NCBI GenBank assembly: GCA_028868825.1 | Contig: JAGWTU010000025.1 | Coordinates: 1 to 64,000 of the forward strand | Reading direction: 5' to 3' | Source of the DNA: Burkholderiales bacterium | GTDB lineage: Bacteria > Pseudomonadota > Gammaproteobacteria > Burkholderiales > Burkholderiaceae_C | DNA: 64,000 nucleotides | Part shown: in pieces, positions 28,299 through 37,696 of the stretch | How positions within the stretch are numbered: position 1 is the stretch's first letter | Layout: every line of letters starts with the position of its first letter | The notes under the pieces: generated by a model | The model's database searches: none | What the model saw: only the letters and a program-made list of their open reading frames with translations | Told to the model about the DNA's origin: nothing | Position numbers and translations under genes: made by a program

Positions 28299-29525
28299 AT
28301 GCCATTGCCGAAGTCCGGATTCATCCCTTGGCTGCTCCTCGCTGCAACGCCCGTGCTCGGGCAGATCAACGCCGGAGGGCTGCCCGCGACACCCTCGCCG
28401 CCGTTCAAGCTCACGAAGGTCGCGCAATTCGACCTGCCGTGGCGCATCGCCTTCCTGCCGGACGGACGCATGCTGGTCACCGAGAAGGCCGGCAAGCTGT
28501 TCCTCGCCACGCAGGCGGGGCAGAGGCTCGAAGTGGCCGGCGTGCCGCCGGTGCAGTTCGATCGGCAGAACGGCCTGCTCGGCGTCTACCTGGCGCCGTC
28601 GTATGCGGGCGATCGGGCGATCTACCTGACCTATTCGGAGCCCGGACGGGACCCCGGCACGTCGAGCCTGGCGCTGGCCCGCGCGACGCTCGAGATCGGC
28701 TCCGGCAGCGCCTCGCTGAAGGACTTGAAGGTCGTCTGGCACGACCCGATCAAGGGCAAGGGCGGCCAGGTCGGCGCGGCCGTGGCCTTCTCGCCGGATG
28801 GCAGGTTCCTCTTTCTCACGGCCGGCGATCGGCAGCGCTTCACGCCCGCCCAGGATCCGAACCAGCCGGCCGGCAAGATCCTGCGGCTGACCCTCGACGG
28901 CCAGCCCGCACCCGGCAATCCCATGGCGGGCCGGACCGGCGCCAGGTCGGTCCCGGTGATCGACCCGCCCCGGGACACCGAGGCCGCGAAGACCGCGCCG
29001 GTCGTGAGCACCCATGTCTTCGACGGCCCCAACCGGACGCCGTCCGAGATATGGACCCTGGGGCATCGCACGCCCTACGGCCTCGCGTTCGCGCCCGACG
29101 GCCGACTGTGGGAACTCGAGCATGGGCCGCGCGGCGGCGACGAACTCAATCTCATCGAGCCGGGCAAGAACTACGGTTGGCCGCTCGTCTCGTATGCGGT
29201 GAACTACGACGGCGTGCCCATCGCCAGCCCCGACACGCGAGCCGACCTCGCCAAGCCGGTGATCTACTGGACGCCCGTCCTCGCGCCCGGCAATCTGATG
29301 TTCTACAGCGGCGCGATGTTCCCGCAGTGGCAGGGCTCGGCGTTCGCGACCGGCCTCGTCAGCCGGGCGCTGCACCGCATCGAGGTCCACGGCGCGGCCG
29401 CGACACCGGCCGAGCACTGGACCGTCGGCTTCCGCGTCCGCGACGTCGCGCAGGCGCCGGACGGCGCGCTGTGGCTGCTCGAGGACGAGCACGCGGGCGG
29501 CTTGTATCGGCTGACGCCGCAGTGA
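28299..29525 (+). CDS. PQQ-dependent aldose sugar dehydrogenase family (YliI-like)
   Basis: A 408-residue exported beta-propeller. A signal peptide ends near residue 21 (TPVLGQ). Characteristic segments are LPWRIAFLPDGRMLVTEKAG, ELEHGPRGGDELNLIEPGKN (calcium/PQQ site region) and NYGWPLVSYAVNY. The family oxidises aldoses in the periplasm with pyrroloquinoline quinone and passes electrons to the respiratory chain. No PQQ synthesis genes are in the window. The gene stands alone with a 198-bp upstream spacer shared with the divergent stress-protein gene. Confidence 0.9.
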   Translation: MPLPKSGFIPWLLLAATPVLGQINAGGLPATPSPPFKLTKVAQFDLPWRIAFLPDGRMLVTEKAGKLFLATQAGQRLEVAGVPPVQFDRQNGLLGVYLAPSYAGDRAIYLTYSEPGRDPGTSSLALARATLEIGSGSASLKDLKVVWHDPIKGKGGQVGAAVAFSPDGRFLFLTAGDRQRFTPAQDPNQPAGKILRLTLDGQPAPGNPMAGRTGARSVPVIDPPRDTEAAKTAPVVSTHVFDGPNRTPSEIWTLGHRTPYGLAFAPDGRLWELEHGPRGGDELNLIEPGKNYGWPLVSYAVNYDGVPIASPDTRADLAKPVIYWTPVLAPGNLMFYSGAMFPQWQGSAFATGLVSRALHRIEVHGAAATPAEHWTVGFRVRDVAQAPDGALWLLEDEHAGGLYRLTPQ

Positions 29526-29636
29526 TCGCCACGCGGCGGTTTCGACGACGCCACGGAGATCGATGCGCACGAAGCACAGCGGCCTGGCTGAAGTCCTTCC
29601 GGGCGCCACAAGCCCGCAACGCCGTGGCCGCAATGC

Positions 29637-30716
29637 CTATCCCGATGACGCTGGATCGCCACCGTCGGCCGTCGCCAATTCGTTCCATAGCGCCAGACCG
29701 ACGGCCAAGGCAATGGGCCCGACGAAGACCCCCACCAGACCGAAAGCAATGACACCCCCCAGCACGCCGAACATGGCAATCAGGAACGGCATCCTTGTGA
29801 CTGAACTCACGACCAACGGACGCAGCAGGTTGTCGATCGGGTGGACGAGCACCAGCCCCCAGAAGGTCAGCAGGAGGGCGGCCCACGGCCGCCCGTCCAA
29901 GAACAGGCCAGCCGCGACAGGCCCGAGCACCACGAAGGTACCGAACAGGGGCAGTAGTGTGGCCAACGCCGTAAGCGCCCCGAGCAGCACGAACGGCCCG
30001 ACTCCGACTATCCAAAGGCCGAACCCGGCAACAATGCCCTGGGCGATCGCAGTCAACAGGACCCCATAGACGACGGCGCGAACCATTTCGGCGGCAGCCT
30101 TCAGGTATCGATCCGTGTCGGTGCCGAGAACGCGGCGCGACACACCGCGGACTTGACCGACCAGCACGTCCGCGTCCCTGTACATGAAGAACAGCGTCAC
30201 GACGCAGAAGGCAAACTGGAAGAGGTTGCGGCCTATGCCGGCAGCGATCGCCAGCAGTTCGACCGAGCGCAAGCGCACCCACGAAGACAGCGCTTCCTCA
30301 AGGTCCTTGGAGCCAAATGTCTGGGCCTGCATCCAGGCTTCTAGGCGATCCGCGCCCGGGAGCGACCGCATGACCTCCGGAAGTGCATGCGGACCGGCAG
30401 CAATGTACTCGCGCAAGGTCCCGATCATCTTGCCCGCGTCGTGCTGAAACTCGGCCGCGAAGACGAGCAACGGGACCAGCAGCGCTGCTGTCGTCAGCAA
30501 CGTCATCAATGCGGCCCCGAGGTTCGGGTGTCTACCCAGCCTGTTCCGCAGTCGACGCTGCACCGGCCAGCCAATGTAGGTCAGAATCGCAGCCCAGGTG
30601 ATCGACGTGACGAAAGGCGTGAGGACCAGCGCGCAGATCGTGATGACGCAGGCGACGGCGAAGCCGAGAGCGACGCGCTGCCGCTTGCGTTGGACGTTGG
30701 AAATTTCCATCCGCAT
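29637..30716 (-). CDS. AI-2E family transporter (PerM/TqsA-like permease)
   Basis: A ~359-residue membrane protein with about seven to eight hydrophobic segments. Family features include the N-terminal pair of helices (FAVACVITICALVLTPFVTS), the GLWIVGVGPFVLLGALTALA segment and the conserved HPIDNLLRPLVVS followed by MPFLIAMFGVLGGVIAFG. The family includes permeases for autoinducer-2 and cation/proton exchangers, so the substrate is open. I chose the start at 30716 (MRMEISN); an in-frame extension upstream has no membrane or conserved content. Confidence 0.88.
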   Translation of the reverse strand: MRMEISNVQRKRQRVALGFAVACVITICALVLTPFVTSITWAAILTYIGWPVQRRLRNRLGRHPNLGAALMTLLTTAALLVPLLVFAAEFQHDAGKMIGTLREYIAAGPHALPEVMRSLPGADRLEAWMQAQTFGSKDLEEALSSWVRLRSVELLAIAAGIGRNLFQFAFCVVTLFFMYRDADVLVGQVRGVSRRVLGTDTDRYLKAAAEMVRAVVYGVLLTAIAQGIVAGFGLWIVGVGPFVLLGALTALATLLPLFGTFVVLGPVAAGLFLDGRPWAALLLTFWGLVLVHPIDNLLRPLVVSSVTRMPFLIAMFGVLGGVIAFGLVGVFVGPIALAVGLALWNELATADGGDPASSG

Positions 30717-31099
30717 ATGGCGCCACTTCTGAGCGCCCCTACCGTCCCGTCGACCATGCGAATCGCGATTGCGAAATGCGAAATGCGAGTTCCGAGATGC
30801 TGAGCACCGCCGGTCACCCAATTGGGGCGTGACCCGACAGCGGGCGCCACAGCTCAGCCGACAAGCAACTTCCCCCGTCTCGCTCGGGCCCGCATACCCG
30901 ATTGGAATTGAGACCGCGGATGCGGATCCTGATCCATATCACGCCTTATGGAAATGGCGCCTTCGACCTCGTCATTGCGGCATCGACGCCGGCGCACTAT
31001 CCGAAGCGCGCCGTCGCCGGAGCGCTCGGCGTCGTGCATCGCAGGATCCCGGGCGATGAACCTGAACGCCACCTCGCCCGTAAACAGGGGCAGGGGCCG
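30717..31099. other. 383-bp intergenic region, no confident gene
   Basis: This gap lies between the AI-2E permease and the P-type ATPase. It contains two and a half direct copies of GCGAAAT at 30771-30788. It also has a short open frame on the plus strand from ATG 30919, which runs into the ATPase 3' end and resembles no family. I see no strong promoter or terminator here. Confidence 0.4.
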
Positions 31100-33757
31100 T
31101 CAGGCCTGCATGCGAATCGACAGGCCCTGGACCCGCTTGACCGCTTCGAACCAGATCATGCTCAGACCGGCGGCGCCGGCTGCGAAGAGCAACATGACCG
31201 GCGTGGGCGGCGAAAATGAGAATAACCTGCTGATCGCGGGCACGCTCAGCACGACGCCGAGAAAGGCCACAGCACCCGCGGCGATCCAACCGAACTGCCC
31301 ATTGGACTCGGCGTTGCCGAGCAACGCCGATCGGCCCCAGGACCGATTGGCATGGATCAGCCCCAGGTTCGACAGGACCAGGGCGACGAAGGTCAACGCG
31401 CGGGCGACGTCGTCACGCTGCTCATCCGCTGGAAGCCATGCCCTGGCACCCGCATAGACGGCGAGCAGCAGCAGCAACAAGCCGGCACCCTGCCAGAGGC
31501 CGCGAGTCAACACGGTCCTGTCGAACAGCCGTTGGTCGGGCCGGCGGGGTGGGGCCTTCATCGCGTCGGGTTCCAACGGCTCGGCCTCGAAGACCACCGA
31601 GCAAGCCGGATCGATGATGAGTTGCAGGAACAGGATGTGCACCGGCATCAGCAGCAGCGGCCAACCGAACAAGACCGGCAAGATGGACAGGCCGACGATG
31701 GGAACATGCACTGCCACCACGAACACGATGGCCTTGCGAAGATTGGCGAATATGCGGCGGCCGTAGCGCACGGCCGTCACCAACGACGAGAAGTCGTCAT
31801 TCAGCAGCACCAGCGCGGCAGCTTCACGTGCCACTTCGGTGCCGCGCGCGCCCATGGCCACGCCGATGTCGGCCGCCTTCAGGGCCGGTGCATCGTTGAC
31901 CCCATCGCCCGTCATCGCGACCACGTCGCCGCGCGCCTGGAGTGCCCGCACCAGACGCAGCTTTTGATCCGGTTGAACGCGGCAGAAGACGTGCGTCGAG
32001 CCGAGGCGCTCGCGGAGCGCTTCGTCGCTTAAGGCGGCGAGCTCGGTCCCCGTGACAGCAGGCGCATCGGTGCGCAGGCCCGCTTGCCTGGCTACCGAGA
32101 TCGCCGTCGCAGGATGGTCGCCCGTCAACATCACGACGCGAATGCCGGCGGCCTGGCACTCGGCGATCGCTTGCGGCACGTCGGGGCGTACCGGGTCTTC
32201 GAGCGCGATCAATCCGAGGAACGTGAACTCGAAGTCATGCTGCTTCTCGGGCAATCTGCGCGCTGCAAAGGAAGCCCGTGCCACGCCCAGGACGCGCAAT
32301 CCGGCTCCAGCCATCGAGTGGGCCTGATCGAGGATCTGCTCGGCCTGAGCCGCATCGAGGTGGCAAAGGTCGACGATGGCTTCCGGTGCACCCTTGGCGG
32401 CGATCAGGCGCTCGGCCTTGTCCGGCGACTGCCAAACTCGTGACATCGCGAGCAATTCCGGCGAAAGTGCATAGTCTTCGAGCAAGGTCCAATCGGCATG
32501 CAGGTGCTCGGTGTCGGCCAGCAGCCGCTGCCCGGCGTACCCGATGGCAGTCTCCATCGGGTCGAATGCGCGACGGTGGCTGGCCAGCACCGCGTACTCC
32601 AGGACGCCGTGCAGGGCCTCCTGCAGGGGACTGCCATCGGCCTGTGCCGCGTCGTAGGTCGATCGGGCAGACCAGAGGCGCCGCACGGCCATGCGATTCA
32701 CGGTCAATGTGCCGGTCTTGTCGACGCACAGCACGGTCGTCGCACCCAGAAGTTCGACGGCCGGAATGCTCCGCGCCAGCACTTTCTCGCGGGCCAGCCG
32801 CCAGGCGCCGAGTCCCAGGAACAAGGTGAGCACGACCGGCAGTTCTTCCGGCAGGATGGCCATCGCCAGGGTCAGCCCGGCCAGCAGGCCGTGCAGCCAA
32901 TCACCCCGTGCGATCCCGTAGGCGGCAGCCAGCGCGGCAGCCAGGACAAGGCCGAAGATCGCCACGAACTTGACGACCCGGCGCGTCTCCTGCTCGATGG
33001 GCGTGGTCTCGACGGCGATGCCCGCGAGGGACTGACCGATACGACCCAGTGCGCTGCGCTCACCAGTCGCCACGACTTCGCCACGCGCCGTGCCGCGTGT
33101 GATCAACGTGCCGGCATAGGCCCGAGCCGAGTCGGTGCCCAATTGCGCCGTGCCTTGTGCGGCGTCTGCCCCTACGGACACCGTCACCGTCTTGACGACG
33201 GGCTCCGACTCGCCGGTCAGCAGCGATTCGTCGACGGCCAGATTCGAGAGCTCGAGCAGTTGCATGTCGGCAGGAACTCGGTCGCCCTCGGCCAGTAGGA
33301 CGATGTCTCCTGCTACCAGCTCACGGGCCGCGATACGAAGGGCCTGGCCGCCTCGCAATACGACGGCGCGCGGACTCGACAGGTCGCGCAAGGCGTCCAG
33401 CGAACGCTCGCTGCGGCGTTGCTGCACAAAACTGATGGTCATGACGACGAAGACGAAGCCGAGCAGCATCAGGGCTTCTTGCTTGTCGCCCAGGGCCATG
33501 TAGATGGCGCCGCAGACCACCAACAGCAGGAACATGGGTTCCGAGGCGACCTCGCGCGCAAGCCTCAGTACGCTGCGGGGCTTCGACACCGGCAATTCGT
33601 TCGGGCCGTCTCGCGCCAGGCGCAGCAGCGCCTCGGTGCGGCTCAACCCGTCGAATCCGGCCGGGGCATCTCGCCCCGCATCGACGGCATCCATCATCAG
33701 CTCCCAGGGCAGCCGGTCCAGCGGGACCCGGGTCGGATCAACCGCGCGGAATGGCAT
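31100..33757 (-). CDS. P-type cation-transporting ATPase (P2-like)
   Basis: An 885-residue P-type ATPase with the complete set of motifs. It has the TGES loop in LLTGESEPVVK, the membrane motif ILPEELPVV, the phosphorylated Asp in CVDKTGTLT (about 346) and the MTGDGVNDAPALKAADIGVAMG hinge (broken here by position only, not in sequence). The C-terminal helices include PVHILFLQLIIDPACSVVFE. The N-terminal actuator extension starts MPFRAVDPTRVPLDRLPWE. It most resembles Ca2+/Mn2+-type or PMA-like pumps; the ion cannot be fixed from the motifs. It lies among stress proteins, as in stress-survival clusters. Confidence 0.92.
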   Translation of the reverse strand: MPFRAVDPTRVPLDRLPWELMMDAVDAGRDAPAGFDGLSRTEALLRLARDGPNELPVSKPRSVLRLAREVASEPMFLLLVVCGAIYMALGDKQEALMLLGFVFVVMTISFVQQRRSERSLDALRDLSSPRAVVLRGGQALRIAARELVAGDIVLLAEGDRVPADMQLLELSNLAVDESLLTGESEPVVKTVTVSVGADAAQGTAQLGTDSARAYAGTLITRGTARGEVVATGERSALGRIGQSLAGIAVETTPIEQETRRVVKFVAIFGLVLAAALAAAYGIARGDWLHGLLAGLTLAMAILPEELPVVLTLFLGLGAWRLAREKVLARSIPAVELLGATTVLCVDKTGTLTVNRMAVRRLWSARSTYDAAQADGSPLQEALHGVLEYAVLASHRRAFDPMETAIGYAGQRLLADTEHLHADWTLLEDYALSPELLAMSRVWQSPDKAERLIAAKGAPEAIVDLCHLDAAQAEQILDQAHSMAGAGLRVLGVARASFAARRLPEKQHDFEFTFLGLIALEDPVRPDVPQAIAECQAAGIRVVMLTGDHPATAISVARQAGLRTDAPAVTGTELAALSDEALRERLGSTHVFCRVQPDQKLRLVRALQARGDVVAMTGDGVNDAPALKAADIGVAMGARGTEVAREAAALVLLNDDFSSLVTAVRYGRRIFANLRKAIVFVVAVHVPIVGLSILPVLFGWPLLLMPVHILFLQLIIDPACSVVFEAEPLEPDAMKAPPRRPDQRLFDRTVLTRGLWQGAGLLLLLLAVYAGARAWLPADEQRDDVARALTFVALVLSNLGLIHANRSWGRSALLGNAESNGQFGWIAAGAVAFLGVVLSVPAISRLFSFSPPTPVMLLFAAGAAGLSMIWFEAVKRVQGLSIRMQA

Positions 33758-33905
33758 GGACCCGTTTGAGAATCGGAGGGCGCGACCGCTGCTCCTGCAC
33801 CCGCGCACGCGCCAACGCGCCGACCGCGACCTACCCTCCGAGCGCACACCTCCGCACGAACCGACTGAGCAAGCTTGGCGAACTGCGACGGCAATTCGAG
33901 GTCGG

Positions 33906-34328
33906 TCACCGAATCAGCAGCACTGGCGTTGAGCATTGAGACAGGACTCGGGTCGCCACAGAGCCCATCACAAGCGCAACGGCAGCGCCATGACCGTGCG
34001 ACCCCATGAGGATCAGGTCGAAGCGGCCCCGCTCCCCATGCTTGGCGATGTTCATCCCCGCATCGCCAATGCGCAGCACGAACTTTGCCTTGATGCCGTG
34101 CATCGCGAAGAAAGCGCGGATCGGCTTGAATACGACCTCTGCATCGTCTTCATAGAACGACTTGACCTGCTCACGGGCCAGAAATGCAGCGGCACGATGG
34201 GGAATCGCGGCCGCGACGTGGATGACGGTGTACGCATGATGCGTTCCGAGCCATTCTTCATGCGCCGCAAGATAGGCCAGTGCCCGTTTGGTGTATGGGC
34301 TCCCGTCTGCTGCAATGAGGATCTTCAT
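33906..34328 (-). CDS. Universal stress protein (second)
   Basis: A 140-residue UspA-domain protein starting MKILIAADGSPYTKRALAYL. The nucleotide-binding pattern is MGSHGHGAAVALVMGSVATRV, and the C-terminus STPVLLIR is standard for the family. It lies upstream of the P-type ATPase on the same strand, 148 bp away, and they may be co-regulated. The intergenic side (34329 onwards) would hold its promoter. Confidence 0.93.
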   Translation of the reverse strand: MKILIAADGSPYTKRALAYLAAHEEWLGTHHAYTVIHVAAAIPHRAAAFLAREQVKSFYEDDAEVVFKPIRAFFAMHGIKAKFVLRIGDAGMNIAKHGERGRFDLILMGSHGHGAAVALVMGSVATRVLSQCSTPVLLIR

Positions 34329-34740
34329 GATCCGATTCCTTTCGCTCGCACCATCGGCGTCCTTCGGTCCCGCCGCTTGCGGCGGCCATCGACACTGCGA
34401 CCGGCGGCCGAATCGCGACCGCAGTCGAGGCCCCCGTCCGGACCTTTGTCGCCAGATCGGACTCTCAGGCGCCGAAAGTGATGTGACGATCTTCGAGCCT
34501 ATGGTGTGGTTGTCCATTGACTCACCTCAACTGCAAGCGCGAGGCGAACAGTTGCGCGGCCCCTGATCGGGCGGCTGCATGTGGCGCGGGTTTCGGCCTC
34601 GGAACGCTGCCGTGATCGCTCGATGTCCTGGCCGGCCGGGCAGCTGGCCGTGTTCAGCGGGTGCGCGCGCTCAGAAATCGTTAAGCCGCGATGCCTACGA
34701 TGCCTGTCAACACATTCGATTTCCCGCGGAAGGCCTTGTC
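34329..34740. promoter_or_regulatory. 412-bp divergent spacer between stress protein and zinc-ribbon gene
   Basis: No gene is seen. The spacer should contain promoters in both directions: minus for the stress protein, plus for the zinc-ribbon/redox operon. A perfect GC stem-loop lies at 34370-34385 (CCGCCGC arms around TT), close behind the stress-protein start and able to form in its 5' leader. I could not find a convincing FNR-type dyad. Confidence 0.4.
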
Positions 34741-35046
34741 ATGTTCTGTCCTGTTTGCAAGCGCGTTGAGCTCGTCATGGCCGACCGCCAAGGCATAGAG
34801 ATCGACTACTGCCCAACGTGCCGAGGTGTCTGGCTCGATCGAGGCGAATTGGACAAGCTGATCGAAAGGTCGATTCAGCTTGTCAACAGTGGCTCAGCGC
34901 CTGCGGTCCCTTCCCAGGATCGGTCACGGAGCCATGACAGCCGCCAGGGCTTCAAGGATTCGGACTTTGGTCATAAGGACTACGGCCATGGTCAGCAGGA
35001 CCAGCACGGGCAGCGCCGATCCTTCTGGCGCGAGCTGTTCGATTGA
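34741..35046 (+). CDS. TFIIB-type zinc-ribbon protein
   Basis: A 101-residue protein. The N-terminal zinc ribbon has CPVCK and CPTCRGVWLDRGELDKL (residues 3-44), the signature of the bacterial zf-TFIIB family. The tail is low-complexity, rich in His, Gln, Asp and Ser (GHKDYGHGQQDQHGQ), and could bind metal. Function in bacteria is unknown. It precedes the redox operon by 45 bp on the same strand. Confidence 0.88.
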   Translation: MFCPVCKRVELVMADRQGIEIDYCPTCRGVWLDRGELDKLIERSIQLVNSGSAPAVPSQDRSRSHDSRQGFKDSDFGHKDYGHGQQDQHGQRRSFWRELFD

Positions 35047-35091
35047 CAGCGATCAATTCGCGCCGTCCGTCCAGCCCGCGATACTCTACCG

Positions 35092-36351
35092 ATGACCGCT
35101 GCTCAACTGCTCGCCTACATCGCGGTGGCGTTGCTGGTGCAGGTGATCGCGGGGGTCGCGTTCGCCGTGTGGCGGCGCCCCTCGACCGCCGGTGCGCCGG
35201 CGCCAGCCGGGATCGAGGACGTGGTCGCAGCTCCCGGACCCTCCTCTGGCGCCTGGTCGGGTTGGCGTGAATTCCGCGTCGTACGTCGCGAGTTCGAGGA
35301 TGCGGCGCGGACTCAGTGCTCGTTCCACCTTCAACCCGTCGACGGCAGGCCGCTTGCGCCGTACCAGCCGGGTCAGTACCTCACCTTTTCGCTGAAGTTG
35401 CCTGGCGGCGCTGCGGCGGCGTCGGTCGCCGAGCGCAGCATCACGCGCTGCTATTCGCTGTCCGATCGACCCGATCCGACGGGCTACCGCATCACCATCA
35501 AGCGCGTGGCGCCGCCCGCGGACCAGCCGGAGTTGCCGCCGGGCGTGTCGTCGGGGTATTTCCATGACCGGGTTCACGAGGGTCATGTGCTTCGAGTGAA
35601 GGCGCCTTCGGGCCACTTCTACATCGACCCGGATGCCAACGTGCCGGCGGTGTTCATCGCCGGCGGCATCGGCATCACGCCGATGATGAGCATGCTGCTT
35701 TGGTGTGCGGGTGAGCAGCCGGAGCGGCTGGTCCATCTCTACTACGGCGTGCGCAGTAGCGAGGACCATGCCTTCAAGCGTGTGCTCGAGGACCTTGCGG
35801 CCGCGCACCCGGCCTTCAAGCTCAACGTGGTGTACAGCCGCCCCGGGGCCGATGACTTGGTGGAACGCGACTACCAGTACGTCGGCTACATCGATCTGGC
35901 CTTGTTGCGCCGCACCCTGCCACATGGCCGCCACCAGTTCTACATCTGCGGTCCGCCAGCCATGATGCAAAGCCTGGTGCCCGCCTTGCGCGAGTGGGGG
36001 GTGCCGGCCGATGACATCCGCTTCGAAGCCTTCGGCCCGGCTTCCGTGCGGCCGACGGGTCCGGTGAGCAACGAGCCCGTCGTCGCGACCTCGGCGTGCG
36101 TCGACGTGCGCTTCAGCCGCTCGGGCCGTACGCTGACCTGGGACGGCCAGGACGGCAACCTGCTCGACTTCGCCGAGCGTCATGGTCTGGACCTGGATTC
36201 GGGCTGCCGATCCGGCAGCTGTGGTGCCTGCCAAACGCGCTTGGCGTCCGGCGTCGTCACTTACGTGGAAAGGCCCGACCACGACATTCCCAAGGGCCAC
36301 TGCCTGCTGTGCGTCGGCAAGCCGCAGTCGGCGCTGGTGCTGGAGGCTTGA
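35092..36351 (+). CDS. NAD(P)H oxidoreductase with C-terminal 2Fe-2S ferredoxin domain
   Basis: A 419-residue protein with an N-terminal membrane anchor (about 5-27), a ferredoxin-NADP reductase-type FAD domain (RCYSLSDRPDP near residue 120), an NAD(P)-binding domain (FIAGGIGITPMMSML near 185 and QFYICGPPAMMQSL) and a plant-type 2Fe-2S domain at the end. The cluster ligands are CRSGSCGACQ (from about 372) plus a late Cys in GHCLLCVGK. It should take electrons from NAD(P)H and pass them through FAD and the iron-sulfur cluster. The next two genes encode a membrane cytochrome-b-like protein and a multihaem cytochrome c, the probable acceptors. Confidence 0.93.
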   Translation: MTAAQLLAYIAVALLVQVIAGVAFAVWRRPSTAGAPAPAGIEDVVAAPGPSSGAWSGWREFRVVRREFEDAARTQCSFHLQPVDGRPLAPYQPGQYLTFSLKLPGGAAAASVAERSITRCYSLSDRPDPTGYRITIKRVAPPADQPELPPGVSSGYFHDRVHEGHVLRVKAPSGHFYIDPDANVPAVFIAGGIGITPMMSMLLWCAGEQPERLVHLYYGVRSSEDHAFKRVLEDLAAAHPAFKLNVVYSRPGADDLVERDYQYVGYIDLALLRRTLPHGRHQFYICGPPAMMQSLVPALREWGVPADDIRFEAFGPASVRPTGPVSNEPVVATSACVDVRFSRSGRTLTWDGQDGNLLDFAERHGLDLDSGCRSGSCGACQTRLASGVVTYVERPDHDIPKGHCLLCVGKPQSALVLEA

Positions 36352-36355
36352 ACCC

Positions 36356-36934
36356 GTGCAAGCCCGCCTCTTCAGCCGCGAGGTGCTGCCTTTCTACCTT
36401 TCGCTGCTGGCATTGGCGGCGGCCGCATTGCTGTGCGACGCCGCCTTGCATCTGGTCAACGCCGTATGGATCGGCCGCTGGCTCGGTATTCCCGGCACGC
36501 TGATGATCCTGGGGTCGCTGGCCTATTCGCTGCGCAAACGAAAACTGATCAAGTCCGGCCAGCCCGTCAAGCTGTTGCGGCTGCACGAATACATGGCCTG
36601 GGCGGGCTCGCTGCTCGTGCTGGTGCATGCCGGCATCCACTTCAACTCGATCCTGGCCTGGCTGGCTACCTGGGCGATGATCATCACTGTCGCCAGTGGC
36701 TTGACGGGCAAGTTCCTGCTCGATCGTTCGAGGCGCCGTCTCGAAGCGGCGCGACAGCGCATGCGAGCGCAAGGCCTGACGACCGAACAGCAGTCCGAGC
36801 GCACCTACTGGGACAGCCTGACCTTCGACGCCGTCAAACAATGGCGCTCGGTGCACTTTCCCATCACGATGGCCTTTGCGGTGCTGGCGCTGGCCCACAT
36901 CGTGGCCGAGTTCCTGTTCTGGAGCTGGAAGTGA
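36356..36934 (+). CDS. Four-to-five-helix membrane protein, cytochrome b-like
   Basis: A 192-residue membrane protein, probably starting at GTG 36356, 4 bp after the reductase stop. Hydrophobic segments lie near residues 12-30, 40-58, 75-93, 100-117 and 165-188. Histidines suitable for haem b are placed inside or next to helices: LHEYMAW, VHAGIHFN, VHFPITM and LAHIVAEF. This suggests a di-haem cytochrome b or ferric-reductase-like quinone/electron conduit. Its TGA overlaps the GTG of the multihaem gene, so the products are probably made together. Confidence 0.75.
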   Translation: MQARLFSREVLPFYLSLLALAAAALLCDAALHLVNAVWIGRWLGIPGTLMILGSLAYSLRKRKLIKSGQPVKLLRLHEYMAWAGSLLVLVHAGIHFNSILAWLATWAMIITVASGLTGKFLLDRSRRRLEAARQRMRAQGLTTEQQSERTYWDSLTFDAVKQWRSVHFPITMAFAVLALAHIVAEFLFWSWK

Positions 36935-37671
36935 AGGGCCGCTGGCTCTGGATCGTCATCGCCGCCAACTTGGTGGTGTGGGTGGCGCTGGCCTTTGCCT
37001 ACCCGCACCTGATGGTGGCCCCTGGCGCGCTGGCTGGTGGGCATGCCGAACTGACCACCGATTGTTTTGCCTGCCACACGCCCCTGCGTGGCGCCACGGC
37101 CGACCGATGCATTGCCTGCCACAAGCTGCCCGACATCGGCCTGCGTACGACCAAGGGCGCAGCCATCGTCAGCCCCAGACCCATGAAGGTTTCGTTCCAC
37201 CAGGAACTGAACGACCAGAACTGCATGGCCTGCCACAGCGACCACGCCGGCCCGAAGCTGACCCAACGCAGCCGCAAGCCGTTTTCGCACGCGATGCTGC
37301 GCATGGCGACACGGGATCGCTGCGACACCTGCCACGCGGCGCCGACAAACGACTGGCACAAGGCCCTGAGCGTCGGCTGTGACAAGTGCCACAAGACCGA
37401 ATCCTGGAAGCCGGCGACATTCGACCACGACAAGTTCTTCCCGCTGGACAAGGACCACAACGCGACTTGCGTGACTTGCCACGTCGGCAACAACTACAAC
37501 CGGTACACCTGCTACGGCTGTCACGAACACACGCCGGCCAACATGCAGGCCAAGCACCGGGAAGAAGGCGTCGCCGAGGGCCTCGACAACTGCGTGCGCT
37601 GCCACCGCAGTGCCAGCGGCGAGGGCGTAGGCAAGGGCGATCGCGGCAAGGGCAAGCGCGAAAGGGACTGA
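36931..37671 (+). CDS. Octahaem c-type cytochrome (cytochrome c3 family)
   Basis: A 246-residue protein with an N-terminal signal/anchor helix (WLWIVIAANLVVWVALAFAY) and eight CxxCH haem-attachment motifs: CFACH, CIACH, CMACH, CDTCH, CDKCH, CVTCH, CYGCH and CVRCH. It is therefore an eight-haem periplasmic electron carrier. The C-terminal tail is Gly/Lys/Arg-rich. The cluster with an NAD(P)H reductase and a b-type membrane protein suggests an electron path from cytoplasmic NAD(P)H to the periplasm. The terminal acceptor is not encoded nearby. GTG start overlaps the upstream stop. Confidence 0.9.
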   Translation: MKGRWLWIVIAANLVVWVALAFAYPHLMVAPGALAGGHAELTTDCFACHTPLRGATADRCIACHKLPDIGLRTTKGAAIVSPRPMKVSFHQELNDQNCMACHSDHAGPKLTQRSRKPFSHAMLRMATRDRCDTCHAAPTNDWHKALSVGCDKCHKTESWKPATFDHDKFFPLDKDHNATCVTCHVGNNYNRYTCYGCHEHTPANMQAKHREEGVAEGLDNCVRCHRSASGEGVGKGDRGKGKRERD

Positions 37672-37696
37672 GCCCGCGCGAAAGAGCCAAGCCTCG

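Noticed and set aside
30919..31219. Small plus-strand gene upstream of the P-type ATPase end
   Set aside because: It overlaps the ATPase 3' end, has no family resemblance, and its second half is antisense coding sequence.
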